Assembly (NCBI RefSeq): GCF_032878955.1
Contig: NZ_CP043839.1
Location: forward strand, 1,612,001-1,676,000
DNA from: Butyricimonas paravirosa
GTDB lineage: Bacteria > Bacteroidota > Bacteroidia > Bacteroidales > Marinifilaceae
Direction: 5' to 3'
DNA length: 64,000 nucleotides
Shown here: positions 36,557-45,802 of the stretch, in pieces
Position numbering within the stretch: position 1 is the stretch's first letter
Layout: every line of letters begins with the position of its first letter
Notes under the pieces: model-generated
Seen by the model: the letters and a program-made list of their open reading frames with translations, nothing else
Database searches by the model: none
Told to the model about the DNA's origin: nothing
Translations under genes and position numbers: made by a program

Positions 36557-37498
36557 TTATTCTTTAGGATTAATCACATTTTCTCTGATTCCCCACTCCG
36601 AAGTATGGAAACGCACTTTCGGATCTCGGACATCATTGCACCGAACAATAACGGCTCCTTCTTTTTCCCAGTACTCTTTCACCGTTAGACCATGCATTGG
36701 ACCATCTTCCGGCCCTCGGACAGTTTTATCATCCGGGTTTACCACAATCTTCAAACCACAAGACTGGTTTAGCATATCCATGTCTCCCCGGCTATTCCCC
36801 CCTACTACAAGTGGACGAGTTTTAATGAAAGTCGGGATAACATTCGCTTTCCCATCATCTTGCGGAATCGGTAACACGATCTCATTTGTCAACACCCCAT
36901 CTACCACGACAGACTTCATCCCGAGAATATTTACTTCAGGGATTCCCAATTCCTCTGATAAAAATTTTTGATATAAAAACTCGGGAGAAGCTGTCAATAT
37001 CCAAACCTCAAATCCATACTCTTTCAAATTAGCTATAAGCTGTTTCATTTCCGGGTAAAACTTTCCTTGATATGACTCCACATAGCAATCATACCCCAAC
37101 TTTGCCACTTCCTCCGGAGTCATTCCCGCCAAAAAGTGGGCACGATCTTCGACATAAACTTTCCCCACGTTATTACCGTCTTTTACCATCCGATTCAAAA
37201 TAGCCATTTTTTCCTTGGAAACTTTATCATTTTTGCCCTTATAATATTTATCGGCATAACGATATAAAGCTTCATCCGCCAAATAGTGCGGTGCTTGCCC
37301 GATCACAGTTCCATCCCCGTCGAATACCGCTACTTTACGAATATTCATGGTCAAAGTCGTATTCAAGAATGTTTCAATTCTCTCATTAATTTCCTTTGAC
37401 CATCCCTTGATCTCCCGGTAAGTCTGCGCATAAATCGAGGACGTAATGAATAGCAACAATATAACCACTATTCCTTTCGTCAAATGTTTTGTATTCAT
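36557..37498 (-). CDS. Periplasmic HAD-superfamily phosphatase
   Basis: A 313-residue exported HAD hydrolase. The signal peptide ends at YAQ (about residue 25). Motif I is VFDGDGTV with nucleophile Asp60 and acid/base Asp62. Motif II Thr is in VWILTASPE, and the late motif is VGGNSRGDMDML, as in HAD subfamily IB (phosphoserine and phosphorylcholine phosphatases). A secreted enzyme of this type between glpT and a phosphate-type porin could dephosphorylate a glycerophospho-compound such as phosphocholine or phosphoethanolamine. The substrate is inferred only from context. Confidence 0.82.
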   Translation of the reverse strand: MNTKHLTKGIVVILLLFITSSIYAQTYREIKGWSKEINERIETFLNTTLTMNIRKVAVFDGDGTVIGQAPHYLADEALYRYADKYYKGKNDKVSKEKMAILNRMVKDGNNVGKVYVEDRAHFLAGMTPEEVAKLGYDCYVESYQGKFYPEMKQLIANLKEYGFEVWILTASPEFLYQKFLSEELGIPEVNILGMKSVVVDGVLTNEIVLPIPQDDGKANVIPTFIKTRPLVVGGNSRGDMDMLNQSCGLKIVVNPDDKTVRGPEDGPMHGLTVKEYWEKEGAVIVRCNDVRDPKVRFHTSEWGIRENVINPKE

Positions 37499-37555
37499 AC
37501 AATTTATTTTTTATTGTTGATCAGAATAATTCTATTTCTTCACCTCAATAAGGCA

Positions 37556-38985
37556 TCATTATTTTCTATTTTGCACCAGGTATTGTTCCTCCTTGTAAGT
37601 AAAGCCGACGAAGACGATCGACAAGGCGCAAGCGATCAGTAACAGCACGAACGTCCCGTCCCATCCGAATGAACTTTCCGCCACGTATCCCATCACCACG
37701 TTAGCCAGGATAGCCGTCCCGAAGAAGTACCCGAAGAACCCGGTCAACCCGGCCGATGTCCCGGCCGCGTTCTTGGGAGCCAGGTCAAGCGCCTGCACCC
37801 CGATAAGCATCACCGGGCCGTAGATGAAGAAACCGATGGCGATCAAGGATAGCGTGACAATCATGTAGTTATCCGAGAACTGCCAGTAAAGGAAGATAAA
37901 CAAGGCCACCAGGGCCATGAATATGATCGTCGTGATAGCGCGGCGTCCCTTGAACACCACGTCACTCAACCACCCGCAAACAAGCGTGCCCGGGATGGCG
38001 GCGAACTCGTAGGCGAAATAAGCCCAGCCGGCCTCTTTAATATCGTACCCTTGCGCCTCCTTCAAGTAGGTCGGGGCCCAGTCCAGGCAACCGTAACGAA
38101 CCATGTAAACGAAGGCGTTAGCGATGGCGATAAACCACAACATCTTGTTATTCAGCACGTACTTGAAGAAAATCTCTCTCGTGGTGAGGACCTCTTCCTG
38201 TTTCTCGCTGTAATTCTTGGGGTAATCGTTCCGCCATTTCTCTATCGTCGGTAACCCGCAGGACTGCGGGGTGTCACGAATCAACACGTACGCCAGCAGG
38301 GCCACGAACAGGGCCACCGCCGCCGGGAAAATATAGGTACCAATGATAAAGTACTTTGAATTGTCCACCCCGTAGAACCACGACCCGAACCACATGGCCC
38401 CGTACACGGCCATCGGGCCCACGAGAGCGCCACCCACGTTATGGGCGCAATTCCAGATAGACATTTTCGTCCCGCGCTCCTTCACGGAGAACCAGTGAGT
38501 CATCACGCGGCCGCAGGGAGGCCATCCCATCCCGTTAAACCACCCGACCAGGAAGTTCAACACCGCCATGATCACGATGGAAGTCGTGCTTGCCCCGAAC
38601 AGCTCGATCGGCACGGCCATGAACATCATGGACAGGGCCGCCAGTACCAACCCCAGGGGAAGGAACACCCGCGCGTTGCTGCGATCCGAGACGCTCCCCA
38701 TCAAGAACTTCGACAGGGCGTAGGCCACCGCGTTCAACGACAACACGATACTCAGAGATCCCTTGTCGAACCCGTAAGGTCCGGCGGGGTCTGTTAGAAA
38801 CGGCATCGCCATCGAGAAGTTCTTCCGCACGATGTAATAGCCGGCGTAACCGATGAAGATGCCGACGAAAACCTGCCAACGCAGGCTCTTGTAAGTCGAG
38901 TCGATCTTACCTTCCGGTAATAAATCCTTGTGAGGTGCTGGTTTTAAAAAATTCCACATGTTATTAGATTTTTATTGTAAAAACC
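37556..38985. repeat. Left arm of a 1.43-kb inverted repeat (glpT)
   Basis: It covers glpT copy 1 plus about 26 bp upstream (TTTTTACAATAAAAATCTAATAAC) and a few bp past the stop. It matches 46096-47525 in the opposite orientation. The differences I saw are a 1-nt indel upstream and a handful of synonymous changes, clustered near the 3' end. Confidence 0.9.
37559..38959 (-). CDS. glpT: Glycerol-3-phosphate transporter (OPA family MFS), copy 1
   Basis: A 466-residue, 12-helix inner-membrane antiporter of the organophosphate:phosphate family. It has the family arginine region YYIVRKNFSMAMP, the loop motif GSVSDRSNARVFLPLG and the C-terminal-half repeat GWLSDVVFKGRRA. G3P in exchange for phosphate is the expected reaction. 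It starts a four-gene operon with a HAD phosphatase, porin and propeller protein. It is the inverted, protein-identical twin of the gene at 46122-47522. Codon use is much richer in G and C than in neighbouring genes. Confidence 0.93.
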   Translation of the reverse strand: MWNFLKPAPHKDLLPEGKIDSTYKSLRWQVFVGIFIGYAGYYIVRKNFSMAMPFLTDPAGPYGFDKGSLSIVLSLNAVAYALSKFLMGSVSDRSNARVFLPLGLVLAALSMMFMAVPIELFGASTTSIVIMAVLNFLVGWFNGMGWPPCGRVMTHWFSVKERGTKMSIWNCAHNVGGALVGPMAVYGAMWFGSWFYGVDNSKYFIIGTYIFPAAVALFVALLAYVLIRDTPQSCGLPTIEKWRNDYPKNYSEKQEEVLTTREIFFKYVLNNKMLWFIAIANAFVYMVRYGCLDWAPTYLKEAQGYDIKEAGWAYFAYEFAAIPGTLVCGWLSDVVFKGRRAITTIIFMALVALFIFLYWQFSDNYMIVTLSLIAIGFFIYGPVMLIGVQALDLAPKNAAGTSAGLTGFFGYFFGTAILANVVMGYVAESSFGWDGTFVLLLIACALSIVFVGFTYKEEQYLVQNRK

Positions 38986-39144
38986 ATTTACAACCACCTA
39001 ATAACTTAAATACAAGTATGTTAATAAAATTCGATTGATAAAGAGGTAATGCCTTAGTAGCTATTCTAACTTGTATTTTGTATCATAAAAAGGATGGATA
39101 AAACCTCAAAAATTTATTCATCCTTTTTGTTGTTCACGACAAGC
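38960..39144. promoter_or_regulatory. Control region of the minus-strand glpT operon
   Basis: Read on the minus strand, the TATCAATCGAATTT stretch (around 39027-39044) carries the 9-mer TCAATCGAA that also occurs before glpA (41545-41553). It may be an operator shared by the G3P genes. No clear TAnnTTTG box is visible. Confidence 0.4.
39087..39128 (-). terminator. Terminator after the integrase gene
   Basis: Inverted repeat AAAAAGGATGGATAAA/TTTATTCATCCTTTTT with one mismatch. It ends in T5 on either strand and lies 16 nt past the integrase stop. Confidence 0.7.
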
Positions 39145-40377
39145 CTAGATTGTCGCTGTTAGTTGTTTTTCTAATCCAGCTAATTTCTGTGAAAGAAGTT
39201 CCATGTCCCTGCTCACCTTCTCGTTCGTTATCTTTGCATAAATCTGCGTGGTTTTTATATTTGTGTGGCCTAGAATTCGACTTACGGTTTCAATGGGCAT
39301 ACCTTTCGCCAATGTAAGCGAAGTTGAAAAGGTGTGGCGTCCCACGTGGAAAGTAAGTTTAATCTTGAATCCGCATTGTTTACCGATGTTTTTCAATATA
39401 TTATTACATGACCAGTTACTTGGAACGGCAAATAAACGATCATCCCCGGTTTTGCCTTCATATTTTGCAATTATTCGTTTGGGCACATCCAATAGTCGGA
39501 TATTCGAATCGACATTTGTTTTCTGCCTACGCGTGATGATCCATAAATGGCCATCCAAAAATGTTTGCAGGTTATTCTTAGTTAAATTTTTAATATCGGA
39601 ATAGGCTAATCCCGTAAATGCCGCAAAAACAAATAGATCACGTACAAGCTCATAGGATTTATTTTTCATGGGGGCTTTCATTAACAATTGTAATTCCTCT
39701 TCCGAAAGAAAGCCCCGATCCACTTGTTCAGGACTGATCATATAACCTGCAAATGGATTAACAACAAGCAAACCTTCATTTCGTGCAACGGAGATAATAT
39801 GCTTTACTCCGATCATATACAACCAAATTGTATTTGTACAACACCCCCGGACCGTACGTAAAAAATGCTCGAAACCGTTAATAAAAGAGAGATTTAATTC
39901 CTTTAATGATATATCTTCACGATTATATTCTTTCAGAATGTAAGCTTGCATTAGTTTATAAAGATTACAATATTTTTTGTACGTATTCAAGGTTCGACCG
40001 TTACCTACCTTACGAGCAAATAATTCATTATGCCAAGCGAACAACTTGAGAAACATGTCTTGCTTTATACCAATTCCCAAATAAGCATTTTTTACTTGTT
40101 CTGCTGTAACACCTCCACCCGCTTGTATGATTTCTTGATAACGATTGTTTATTGTTACCCGAATTTGTTCCAACTGCCGGTTTATATCTTTCGCTTTCTC
40201 ACTTTTTCCCATGGCTTTCCCTGCCTTACTATCCCATAATTCAGGGGGAACACTCATTTTAAGACTGAATTGAACAATTCCCTTGTTTATAGTTATCCTT
40301 CCCATTAATGGTAGGCTGTTATCACTTTTGGGAACGTTACGCTTGACGTAAAATAACAACTTGAATGTACTACGCAT
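39145..40377 (-). CDS. Tyrosine recombinase (Bacteroidota phage-integrase type)
   Basis: A 410-residue integrase with the Bacteroidota Arm-DNA-binding domain (residues about 1-90), a SAM-like core-binding domain (about 100-200) and a catalytic domain (about 225-395). The catalytic domain has FTGLAYSDIKNL, where Ala stands at the usual first catalytic Arg as in several Bacteroidota enzymes (IntDOT has Ser). It also has HVGRHTFST (HxxR) and LGHTNIKTTQIYAK with the nucleophile Tyr. I used ATG 40377 rather than the far-upstream ATG at 40440 because homologues begin MRSTFKLLFYVKRN. No transfer or phage genes accompany it. It lies between two inverted glpT copies. Confidence 0.92.
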   Translation of the reverse strand: MRSTFKLLFYVKRNVPKSDNSLPLMGRITINKGIVQFSLKMSVPPELWDSKAGKAMGKSEKAKDINRQLEQIRVTINNRYQEIIQAGGGVTAEQVKNAYLGIGIKQDMFLKLFAWHNELFARKVGNGRTLNTYKKYCNLYKLMQAYILKEYNREDISLKELNLSFINGFEHFLRTVRGCCTNTIWLYMIGVKHIISVARNEGLLVVNPFAGYMISPEQVDRGFLSEEELQLLMKAPMKNKSYELVRDLFVFAAFTGLAYSDIKNLTKNNLQTFLDGHLWIITRRQKTNVDSNIRLLDVPKRIIAKYEGKTGDDRLFAVPSNWSCNNILKNIGKQCGFKIKLTFHVGRHTFSTSLTLAKGMPIETVSRILGHTNIKTTQIYAKITNEKVSRDMELLSQKLAGLEKQLTATI

Positions 40378-40711
40378 AATTCTTAATTTTTTTATAATTG
40401 ATAAGAAGTTGAAATAAAGTAAACACTTCCCATTTGACAAATTTTAGATATAATGAAGTTTACTCTTGCATCATTTATCATTCAAGAGTACATATAAAAA
40501 AGCAATTCTTTCATCTCTAAAAAGTAAAACTTAAAGTGCAAGAATTGTTTAAAGTATATTTGCAGCTTGCTAAATCAAGGTAACGGATAAGTAACTGAAC
40601 AAACTCTTTATTATATTTCAATATTTGAAAGGAAACAAAAATGCAATCTCTATATTTCATCTTGCAAAGATAAATTACAGGGAGTTTATATAATCCAATA
40701 TTGTATGACGC
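40378..40711. other. 334-bp gap between integrase and XRE genes
   Basis: It contains the inverted repeat TACTCTTG (40461-40468)/CAAGAGTA (40483-40490) and a plus-strand -7 box match TATATTTG (40555-40562) with no gene behind it. The palindrome could be an operator or recombination site for the neighbours. Otherwise the gap is empty. Confidence 0.45.
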
Positions 40712-41131
40712 TTAAAGCTTTTCAAACAATTTTTCCAACAAGATAGTCAACTTTCCTAACAAGACTTCATTCATTGTCATTAACTTTCTGACTTCTTCAT
40801 CTCTAGCTTGTAATGAGGACGCCTGTTTGTCTACAATTTCTACAAGATGGCGAACCGTGAGTTCGTCGTTATCCCGTACAGAAAGATCTCCAGAAGTTTC
40901 CGTCATTGCTGCATTACCCTTACGATATTTGTCACCTTCACCTGTTAGAAGCCATCTTCGATTTACTCCCAATAAACGACTCATCACTTCCAACTTTGTG
41001 GTGTCTGGTTTTGTTTTATTCTTTAAGTAGTTGGAAATCGTTGTTGCAGACATATGTAAAGCTTTCGCTACTTTATATTTTGTGTACCCCTGCTCGTCCA
41101 TTACCTTTTGTAATCTTTCTGAAAATGACAT
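40712..41131 (-). CDS. XRE-family (HTH_3) regulator
   Basis: A 139-residue DNA-binding protein with a Cro/CI-type helix-turn-helix at residues 5-60 (YTKYKVAKALHMSATTISNYLKNKTKPDTTKLEVMSRLLGVNRRWLLTG). A C-terminal helical tail follows (RHLVEIVDKQASSLQARDEEVRKLMTMNEVL), suggesting oligomerisation. It lies upstream of the integrase on the same strand and may regulate it. A -7 match on the minus strand (41237-41244) lies about 105 bp upstream. Confidence 0.88.
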   Translation of the reverse strand: MSFSERLQKVMDEQGYTKYKVAKALHMSATTISNYLKNKTKPDTTKLEVMSRLLGVNRRWLLTGEGDKYRKGNAAMTETSGDLSVRDNDELTVRHLVEIVDKQASSLQARDEEVRKLMTMNEVLLGKLTILLEKLFEKL

Positions 41132-41261
41132 ATCGTGTTATTTAGAATTACTATAAATTATGTTACTTTGTCGAAAATAATCCAACATAAATTTGTTTTC
41201 ATCCAAATTTGTATTACCTTCGTACATCGTTTGTTACAAATATAGCGATTATTGGTGAAAT

Positions 41262-41343
41262 CCCCAAGCAATTGGGGTATGTTAATCGGTTGGTGATGTG
41301 AGGAGACAAAGCATTTTCCCGTTATGCTTTTGTCTCCTCTTTG
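41262..41343 (+). ncRNA. Possible small RNA with GNRA hairpin and terminator
   Basis: A hairpin CCCCAA/TTGGGG with a GCAA tetraloop is followed by a 15-bp stem (GAGGAGACAAAGCAT/ATGCTTTTGTCTCCTC, one bulge) and TTTG. This looks like the 3' half of a plus-strand transcript that is not a gene. No clear promoter was found, so it may begin further upstream. Confidence 0.35.
41300..41343 (+). terminator. Terminator-like hairpin upstream of glpA
   Basis: A stem of 15 bp with one bulge and a 9-nt loop. The short T run makes termination less certain than the stem strength implies. Confidence 0.55.
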
Positions 41344-41546
41344 TATTTCTCAGGTATACCTATTTATTATACACAAAATTCACATACTATATTTATAGTA
41401 ACAATTCTTCGCATAACTACCTCACATATATTTCTATAACACAAAGAATTAAATAATAATCATATCCTTCGGTTTTCTTAATATGGAATTCAGAATCTAT
41501 TGAAACAAGATCTGCACATGTTTCTTTTTCCAGATTACTTCATTTC

Positions 41547-41636
41547 AATCGAAACTAAAATGCTTTTCTTTTGTTTCGATTCTAGTAAAAAAGTTGCTTT
41601 TTAATTTTGATATGTTTCGTTTTATTCATTTCTTTG
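41547..41636 (+). promoter_or_regulatory. glpA operator and -7 region
   Basis: A perfect inverted repeat AATCGAAAC (41547-41555)/GTTTCGATT (41573-41581) is followed by another GTTTCG at about 41613. A near -7 box TTTCTTTG lies at 41629-41636, 25 nt before the ATG. TTTCGATT recurs upstream of the second glpT (45934-45947). Confidence 0.5.
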
Positions 41637-41661
41637 TAGTGAAAAATAAAATTTCATACAC

Positions 41662-43287
41662 ATGAAGCAGAACGAAACTACACAATCGTTTGATGTGATA
41701 ATCATCGGAGGTGGCGCTACCGGCGCCGGAACTGCCAGAGATTGCTCTCGCAGGGGTATAAAGACACTTCTATTGGAAAGATTCGACATCTCTACCGGTG
41801 CTACGGGGAGAAATCACGGTTTATTGCATAGTGGAGCCCGTTACGCCGTGACTGACAAAGAGTCCGCAGAAGAATGTATCAAAGAGAATATGACGCTCCG
41901 CAAAATTGCCAGTCATTGTGTAGAAGAAACAGATGGTTTATTCCTCAGTTTACCCGAGGATGATCTCAGCTATCAGGCCAAATTTGTCGAGGCATGTAAG
42001 CAGGCGGGAATTCGTGCGGACATCATTGACCCGAAAGAAGCATTACGTCTAGAACCATCTGCAAACCGGGATATTATCGGGGCGGTAAGAGTACCGGATG
42101 GAGCCGTGGACCCGTTTCGCCTGACGGCATCCAATGTGATGGACGCCAAACTGCATGGAGCAACGATACTCACATACCAAGAAGTCATCGAGATCATACG
42201 AGAGCAAAATCGGGTGATTGGAGTAAAAGTTCTAGATCATAAAACAAACGAAATCAAATCCTATTATGCTACTATTGTTGTCAATGCCGGAGGGATCTGG
42301 GGACATAATATAGCAAAACTTGTGGATATTAATATAAATATGCTGCCTTCGAAAGGAGCATTACTGATTTTTGGACACCGAGTAAACAACATCGTCTTGA
42401 ACAGGTGTCGCAAGCCAGCCGATGCTGACATTCTTGTTCCGGGCGACACGATCTGCCTCATTGGAACAACATCTAGTAAAGTACCTTTTGAAGAAATTGA
42501 TCACATGAAAGTAACCCCGGAAGAGGTTGACGTGCTGTTACGAGAAGGGGAAAAGATGGCACCCATTCTGGCTCAAACTCGTATATTAAGAGCATATGCC
42601 GGAGTGCGCCCGCTAGTTGCGTCCGACAACGATCCAAGCGGCCGAAGTGTAAGTCGAGGAATCGTGCTCTTGGATCATGCAACCCGTGACGGGTTGGAGG
42701 GATTTATCACAATCACGGGGGGGAAATTAATGACCTACCGGTTAATGGCCGAGTGGACAACAGATTTGATATGTAAAAAACTCAACCTTTCAGCCATTTG
42801 TACGACAGCCACGGAAAAGCTTCCAGGTTCAAGGGAGAGCATAGAAGAAATCAGCAAAAAAATTATATCCGTACCTCTTACGCAACGCAATTCGACTATT
42901 TACAGGCATGGGGATATGGCCGATCGTTTTTCTGAAAATACGCCATTAGACAATAGCTTGATATGTGAATGCGAAGAGGTTTCTGTTGGCGAGGCAAAAT
43001 ACGCCTTAAACGAGCTGGATGTAAACAATCTGGTTGACTTGAGACGAAGAACTCGCGTTGGCATGGGAACCTGCCAAGGAGAACTTTGTGCGTGTCGTGC
43101 CGCCGGTTTAATGAGCGATATGAATAAAGTATGCACGAATAGAGCCAAGGCAGATCTTGCTTCTTTCTTGAACGAAAGATGGAAAGGGATGTCGCCCATT
43201 GCCTGGGGAGACACGTTGCGCGAGAGTGAGTATACGGCCTGGATTTATGAAGGCGTTTGTGGTTTAACATCATCATCTAAGAAATAA
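41662..43287 (+). CDS. glpA: Anaerobic glycerol-3-phosphate dehydrogenase, catalytic subunit A
   Basis: A 541-residue FAD enzyme that oxidises sn-glycerol-3-phosphate to dihydroxyacetone phosphate. The dinucleotide motif GGGATGAGTARD is at residues about 14-25, then GATGRNHGLLHSGARY. The C-terminal BFD-like [2Fe-2S] domain has the cysteines CECEE and GTCQGELCACR. It heads the glpABC operon, with glpB starting 1 nt after the stop. Electrons pass through GlpB and GlpC to menaquinone. Confidence 0.95.
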   Translation: MKQNETTQSFDVIIIGGGATGAGTARDCSRRGIKTLLLERFDISTGATGRNHGLLHSGARYAVTDKESAEECIKENMTLRKIASHCVEETDGLFLSLPEDDLSYQAKFVEACKQAGIRADIIDPKEALRLEPSANRDIIGAVRVPDGAVDPFRLTASNVMDAKLHGATILTYQEVIEIIREQNRVIGVKVLDHKTNEIKSYYATIVVNAGGIWGHNIAKLVDININMLPSKGALLIFGHRVNNIVLNRCRKPADADILVPGDTICLIGTTSSKVPFEEIDHMKVTPEEVDVLLREGEKMAPILAQTRILRAYAGVRPLVASDNDPSGRSVSRGIVLLDHATRDGLEGFITITGGKLMTYRLMAEWTTDLICKKLNLSAICTTATEKLPGSRESIEEISKKIISVPLTQRNSTIYRHGDMADRFSENTPLDNSLICECEEVSVGEAKYALNELDVNNLVDLRRRTRVGMGTCQGELCACRAAGLMSDMNKVCTNRAKADLASFLNERWKGMSPIAWGDTLRESEYTAWIYEGVCGLTSSSKK

Positions 43288-43288
43288 C

Positions 43289-44545
43289 ATGAAATTCGAT
43301 ACAATCATCATCGGTGGTGGCTTATCCGGCTTAATCAGTGGAATTTATTTGTCCCAACGGGGGCAGCGATGTGTTATCATATCATCGGGACAAAGTGCTT
43401 TGCATTTTTCTTCCGGTTCATTTGATTTGTTAAATAATTTACCCGATGGGACAAGCGTCCAAAAGCCATTGGATGCGATAAGCGAACTTGTCAAACAAGC
43501 TCCCACGCATCCTTATGCCAAGCTTGGCGAAACCAAGTTTAAGGAATTAGCCCAACAAGCGGAAGAATTTTTTAAAAATGCAGGAATTTCGACCCAAGGG
43601 GATCACGAAGAGAATCATTATCGAGTGACTCCAATGGGGACATTGAAGCCCACCTGGCTCACGCTTAAAAATTTATTAATAAGCGAAAACGAAAAATGCT
43701 TACCAATCCAGCATCCGGGCATCTTTAACATCACGGGATTCCTTGATTTTTACACGCGATTCATCGCGGATGAATTCCTAAAAATGGGAGCCAAATGCAG
43801 TATTCATTCTATCAATTTCCCGGCTCTTGAAAATTTGCGCAAGAATCCGACAGAGATGCGCTCCGTTAATATTGCCCGGGTATTTGACAAGCAGGAAAAT
43901 ATAGAAGAATTAGCCCGAATACTAAAAGCGGAAAGCGGAGATTGTGATTCAATTATTTTACCCGCGATCACGGGGTTGAATCGGGAAGATGTGGTAGATT
44001 ACTTGCGAAAAGAAATCAACAAGCCAATCTATCTCTTGCCAACTCTTCCTCCTTCCGTTCCTGGTATACATACACAACAAAAACTTCGTTCTGTTTTCCA
44101 GCAAAATGGAGGAGTTTTCATGCTGGGAGATAATGTTTTACGCGCAGACATAAAAGGAAACAGGATTTCACAGATTTACTCTTTCAATCATGGGGACATT
44201 CCTTTCGTTGGACAAAATTTTATTCTTGCCACAGGAAGTTATTTCAGCCAAGGATTGATTGCCAGTACAGAAAAAATATACGAACCAATTTTTGATCTCG
44301 ATGTAACATTTACCCCGAATAGGACACAATGGTATAACAGCGACGTGTTTGACACACAACCTTATCAATCTTTCGGGATCAAAACCGACAGCACGTTCCG
44401 TTGTACCCGAGAAGGCAAACTCTTTGAGAATCTTTATGCAGCCGGGGCAATCCTTGAGGGATTCAATCCTTTGAAAGAGGGATGCGGGGCTGGAGTTTCC
44501 ATTTTGAGTGCCATGTATATAGCAGAACAGATTTTAAGTAAATAA
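43289..44545 (+). CDS. glpB: Anaerobic glycerol-3-phosphate dehydrogenase subunit B
   Basis: A 418-residue flavoprotein-like subunit. It has an N-terminal Rossmann motif FDTIIIGGGLSGLISGIYL and the C-terminal signature YAAGAILEGFNPLKEGCGAGVSI. It connects GlpA with the iron-sulfur anchor subunit GlpC. It is tightly packed between glpA (1-nt gap) and glpC (7-nt gap). The length is close to the enterobacterial subunit. Confidence 0.93.
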   Translation: MKFDTIIIGGGLSGLISGIYLSQRGQRCVIISSGQSALHFSSGSFDLLNNLPDGTSVQKPLDAISELVKQAPTHPYAKLGETKFKELAQQAEEFFKNAGISTQGDHEENHYRVTPMGTLKPTWLTLKNLLISENEKCLPIQHPGIFNITGFLDFYTRFIADEFLKMGAKCSIHSINFPALENLRKNPTEMRSVNIARVFDKQENIEELARILKAESGDCDSIILPAITGLNREDVVDYLRKEINKPIYLLPTLPPSVPGIHTQQKLRSVFQQNGGVFMLGDNVLRADIKGNRISQIYSFNHGDIPFVGQNFILATGSYFSQGLIASTEKIYEPIFDLDVTFTPNRTQWYNSDVFDTQPYQSFGIKTDSTFRCTREGKLFENLYAAGAILEGFNPLKEGCGAGVSILSAMYIAEQILSK

Positions 44546-44552
44546 AGAAGCC

Positions 44553-45773
44553 ATGAATCTCCAACAACATAATAATATCAGCGACAACAATTTTGAACAA
44601 TGTATCAAATGTACGATCTGTACCGTTTATTGTCCTGTAGCAGCAGTAAATCCCAATTATCCGGGTCCCAAACAAGCAGGCCCCGATGGAGAACGCCTAC
44701 GGTTGAAGAAATTCAACTTCTATGATGAATCCTTGAAATATTGTATTAACTGTAAAAGATGTGAAGTCGCTTGTCCTTCGAACGTGAAAATCGGAGACAT
44801 TATCCAAGCAGCTCGAATTAAATATAGCAAAAAACAACCGAAACTCCGGGACTATATTCTAGCTAATACAGATCTTGTCGGAACGTTATCCACCCCGTTT
44901 GCCCCGATCGTGAATACAACTTTGGGCCTAAAGCCAGTGAAGGCAATTTTGGATGGGGTTATGAAAATCGATCATCGACGCACGTTCCCCAAATACGCTT
45001 TCGGCACTTTCGAAAGTTGGTATAAAAAAGTCGCAGAGAAACAAGCCGCCTACCCAAGCCAAGTAAGTTATTTCCATGGGTGTTACGTGAATTACAATAA
45101 TCCTCAACTGGGAAAAGATTTAATTAAGGTCATGAATGCTTTTAGTATCGGGGTGCAACTTCTAGAAAAAGAAAAGTGCTGTGGGGTCGCCTTGATTTCC
45201 AACGGATTGATCAAACAAGCACAAAAACAGGCTCGTACGAATATAAATTCGATTCGGAAGTCCGTGTTGGAGAAGAAAATACCCGTGATAGCAACTTCTT
45301 CAACCTGCACGTTTACGATTCGAGACGAGTATCCCCACTTGTTGGATATTGATAACGCTGATGTTCGTGAGGACGTGGAGTTGGCTACTCGGTATATCTA
45401 TCGTTTGTTAAGCCAAAAGAAAACAAAATTGAATTTTAAAACAGGGCAGAAAATCAAGGTTGCCTACCACACACCCTGCCACATGGAAAAACTGGGATGG
45501 GCTTACTATTCTATCGAGTTGTTGAAATTAATCCCGAATATCGAATTAACCATATTAGATTCGCAATGTTGCGGTATTGCGGGAACTTACGGTTTCAAAA
45601 AAGAGAATTATAAAACCTCTCAAGACATAGGAGAACCTTTATTCAAGCAAATAGAAGCACTTGACATTGATTACGTGGTTACCGATTGCGAAACATGCAA
45701 ATGGCAAATCGAAATGTCTACCTCAAAACGTTGCGAACATCCTATATCAATATTAGCCAATGCATTAGAGTGA
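44553..45773 (+). CDS. glpC: Anaerobic glycerol-3-phosphate dehydrogenase iron-sulfur subunit C
   Basis: A 406-residue iron-sulfur protein. Two ferredoxin motifs are near the N-terminus (CIKCTICTVYCP, CINCKRCEVACP). Two CCG cysteine-rich domains follow (SYFHGCYVNYNNPQLG with CCGVALISNG; CHMEKLGW with CCGIAGTYG). GlpC anchors the GlpAB dimer at the membrane and transfers electrons to quinone. It is the last gene of the operon, and its 3' end forms the left arm of the terminator stem. Confidence 0.94.
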   Translation: MNLQQHNNISDNNFEQCIKCTICTVYCPVAAVNPNYPGPKQAGPDGERLRLKKFNFYDESLKYCINCKRCEVACPSNVKIGDIIQAARIKYSKKQPKLRDYILANTDLVGTLSTPFAPIVNTTLGLKPVKAILDGVMKIDHRRTFPKYAFGTFESWYKKVAEKQAAYPSQVSYFHGCYVNYNNPQLGKDLIKVMNAFSIGVQLLEKEKCCGVALISNGLIKQAQKQARTNINSIRKSVLEKKIPVIATSSTCTFTIRDEYPHLLDIDNADVREDVELATRYIYRLLSQKKTKLNFKTGQKIKVAYHTPCHMEKLGWAYYSIELLKLIPNIELTILDSQCCGIAGTYGFKKENYKTSQDIGEPLFKQIEALDIDYVVTDCETCKWQIEMSTSKRCEHPISILANALE

Positions 45774-45802
45774 TTTTAATTCCATCACTCTAATGCATTT
45801 TT
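45760..45802 (+). terminator. glpABC terminator overlapping the glpC stop
   Basis: A perfect 15-bp stem ATGCATTAGAGTGAT/ATCACTCTAATGCAT plus T5. The first 14 bases belong to the glpC coding sequence. Confidence 0.9.

Larger units (their letters stand above)
41132..41661. other. 530-bp divergent intergenic region before glpA
   Basis: The stretch holds an intrinsic-terminator hairpin (41300-41343), a perfect stem-loop CCCCAA-GCAA-TTGGGG (41262-41277) that may be part of a small RNA, and the glpA operator and promoter region (41547-41640). Nothing else is recognisable. Confidence 0.5.

Noticed and set aside
38441..38879. Long frames opposite glpT (both copies)
   Set aside because: They are antisense or shifted shadows of a G+C-rich gene. 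The products are Arg/His-rich and unlike real proteins.
39145..41131. Conjugative transposon or prophage
   Set aside because: Only an integrase and an XRE gene are present. No tra, mob, tail or capsid genes occur, and glpABC is chromosomal metabolism.
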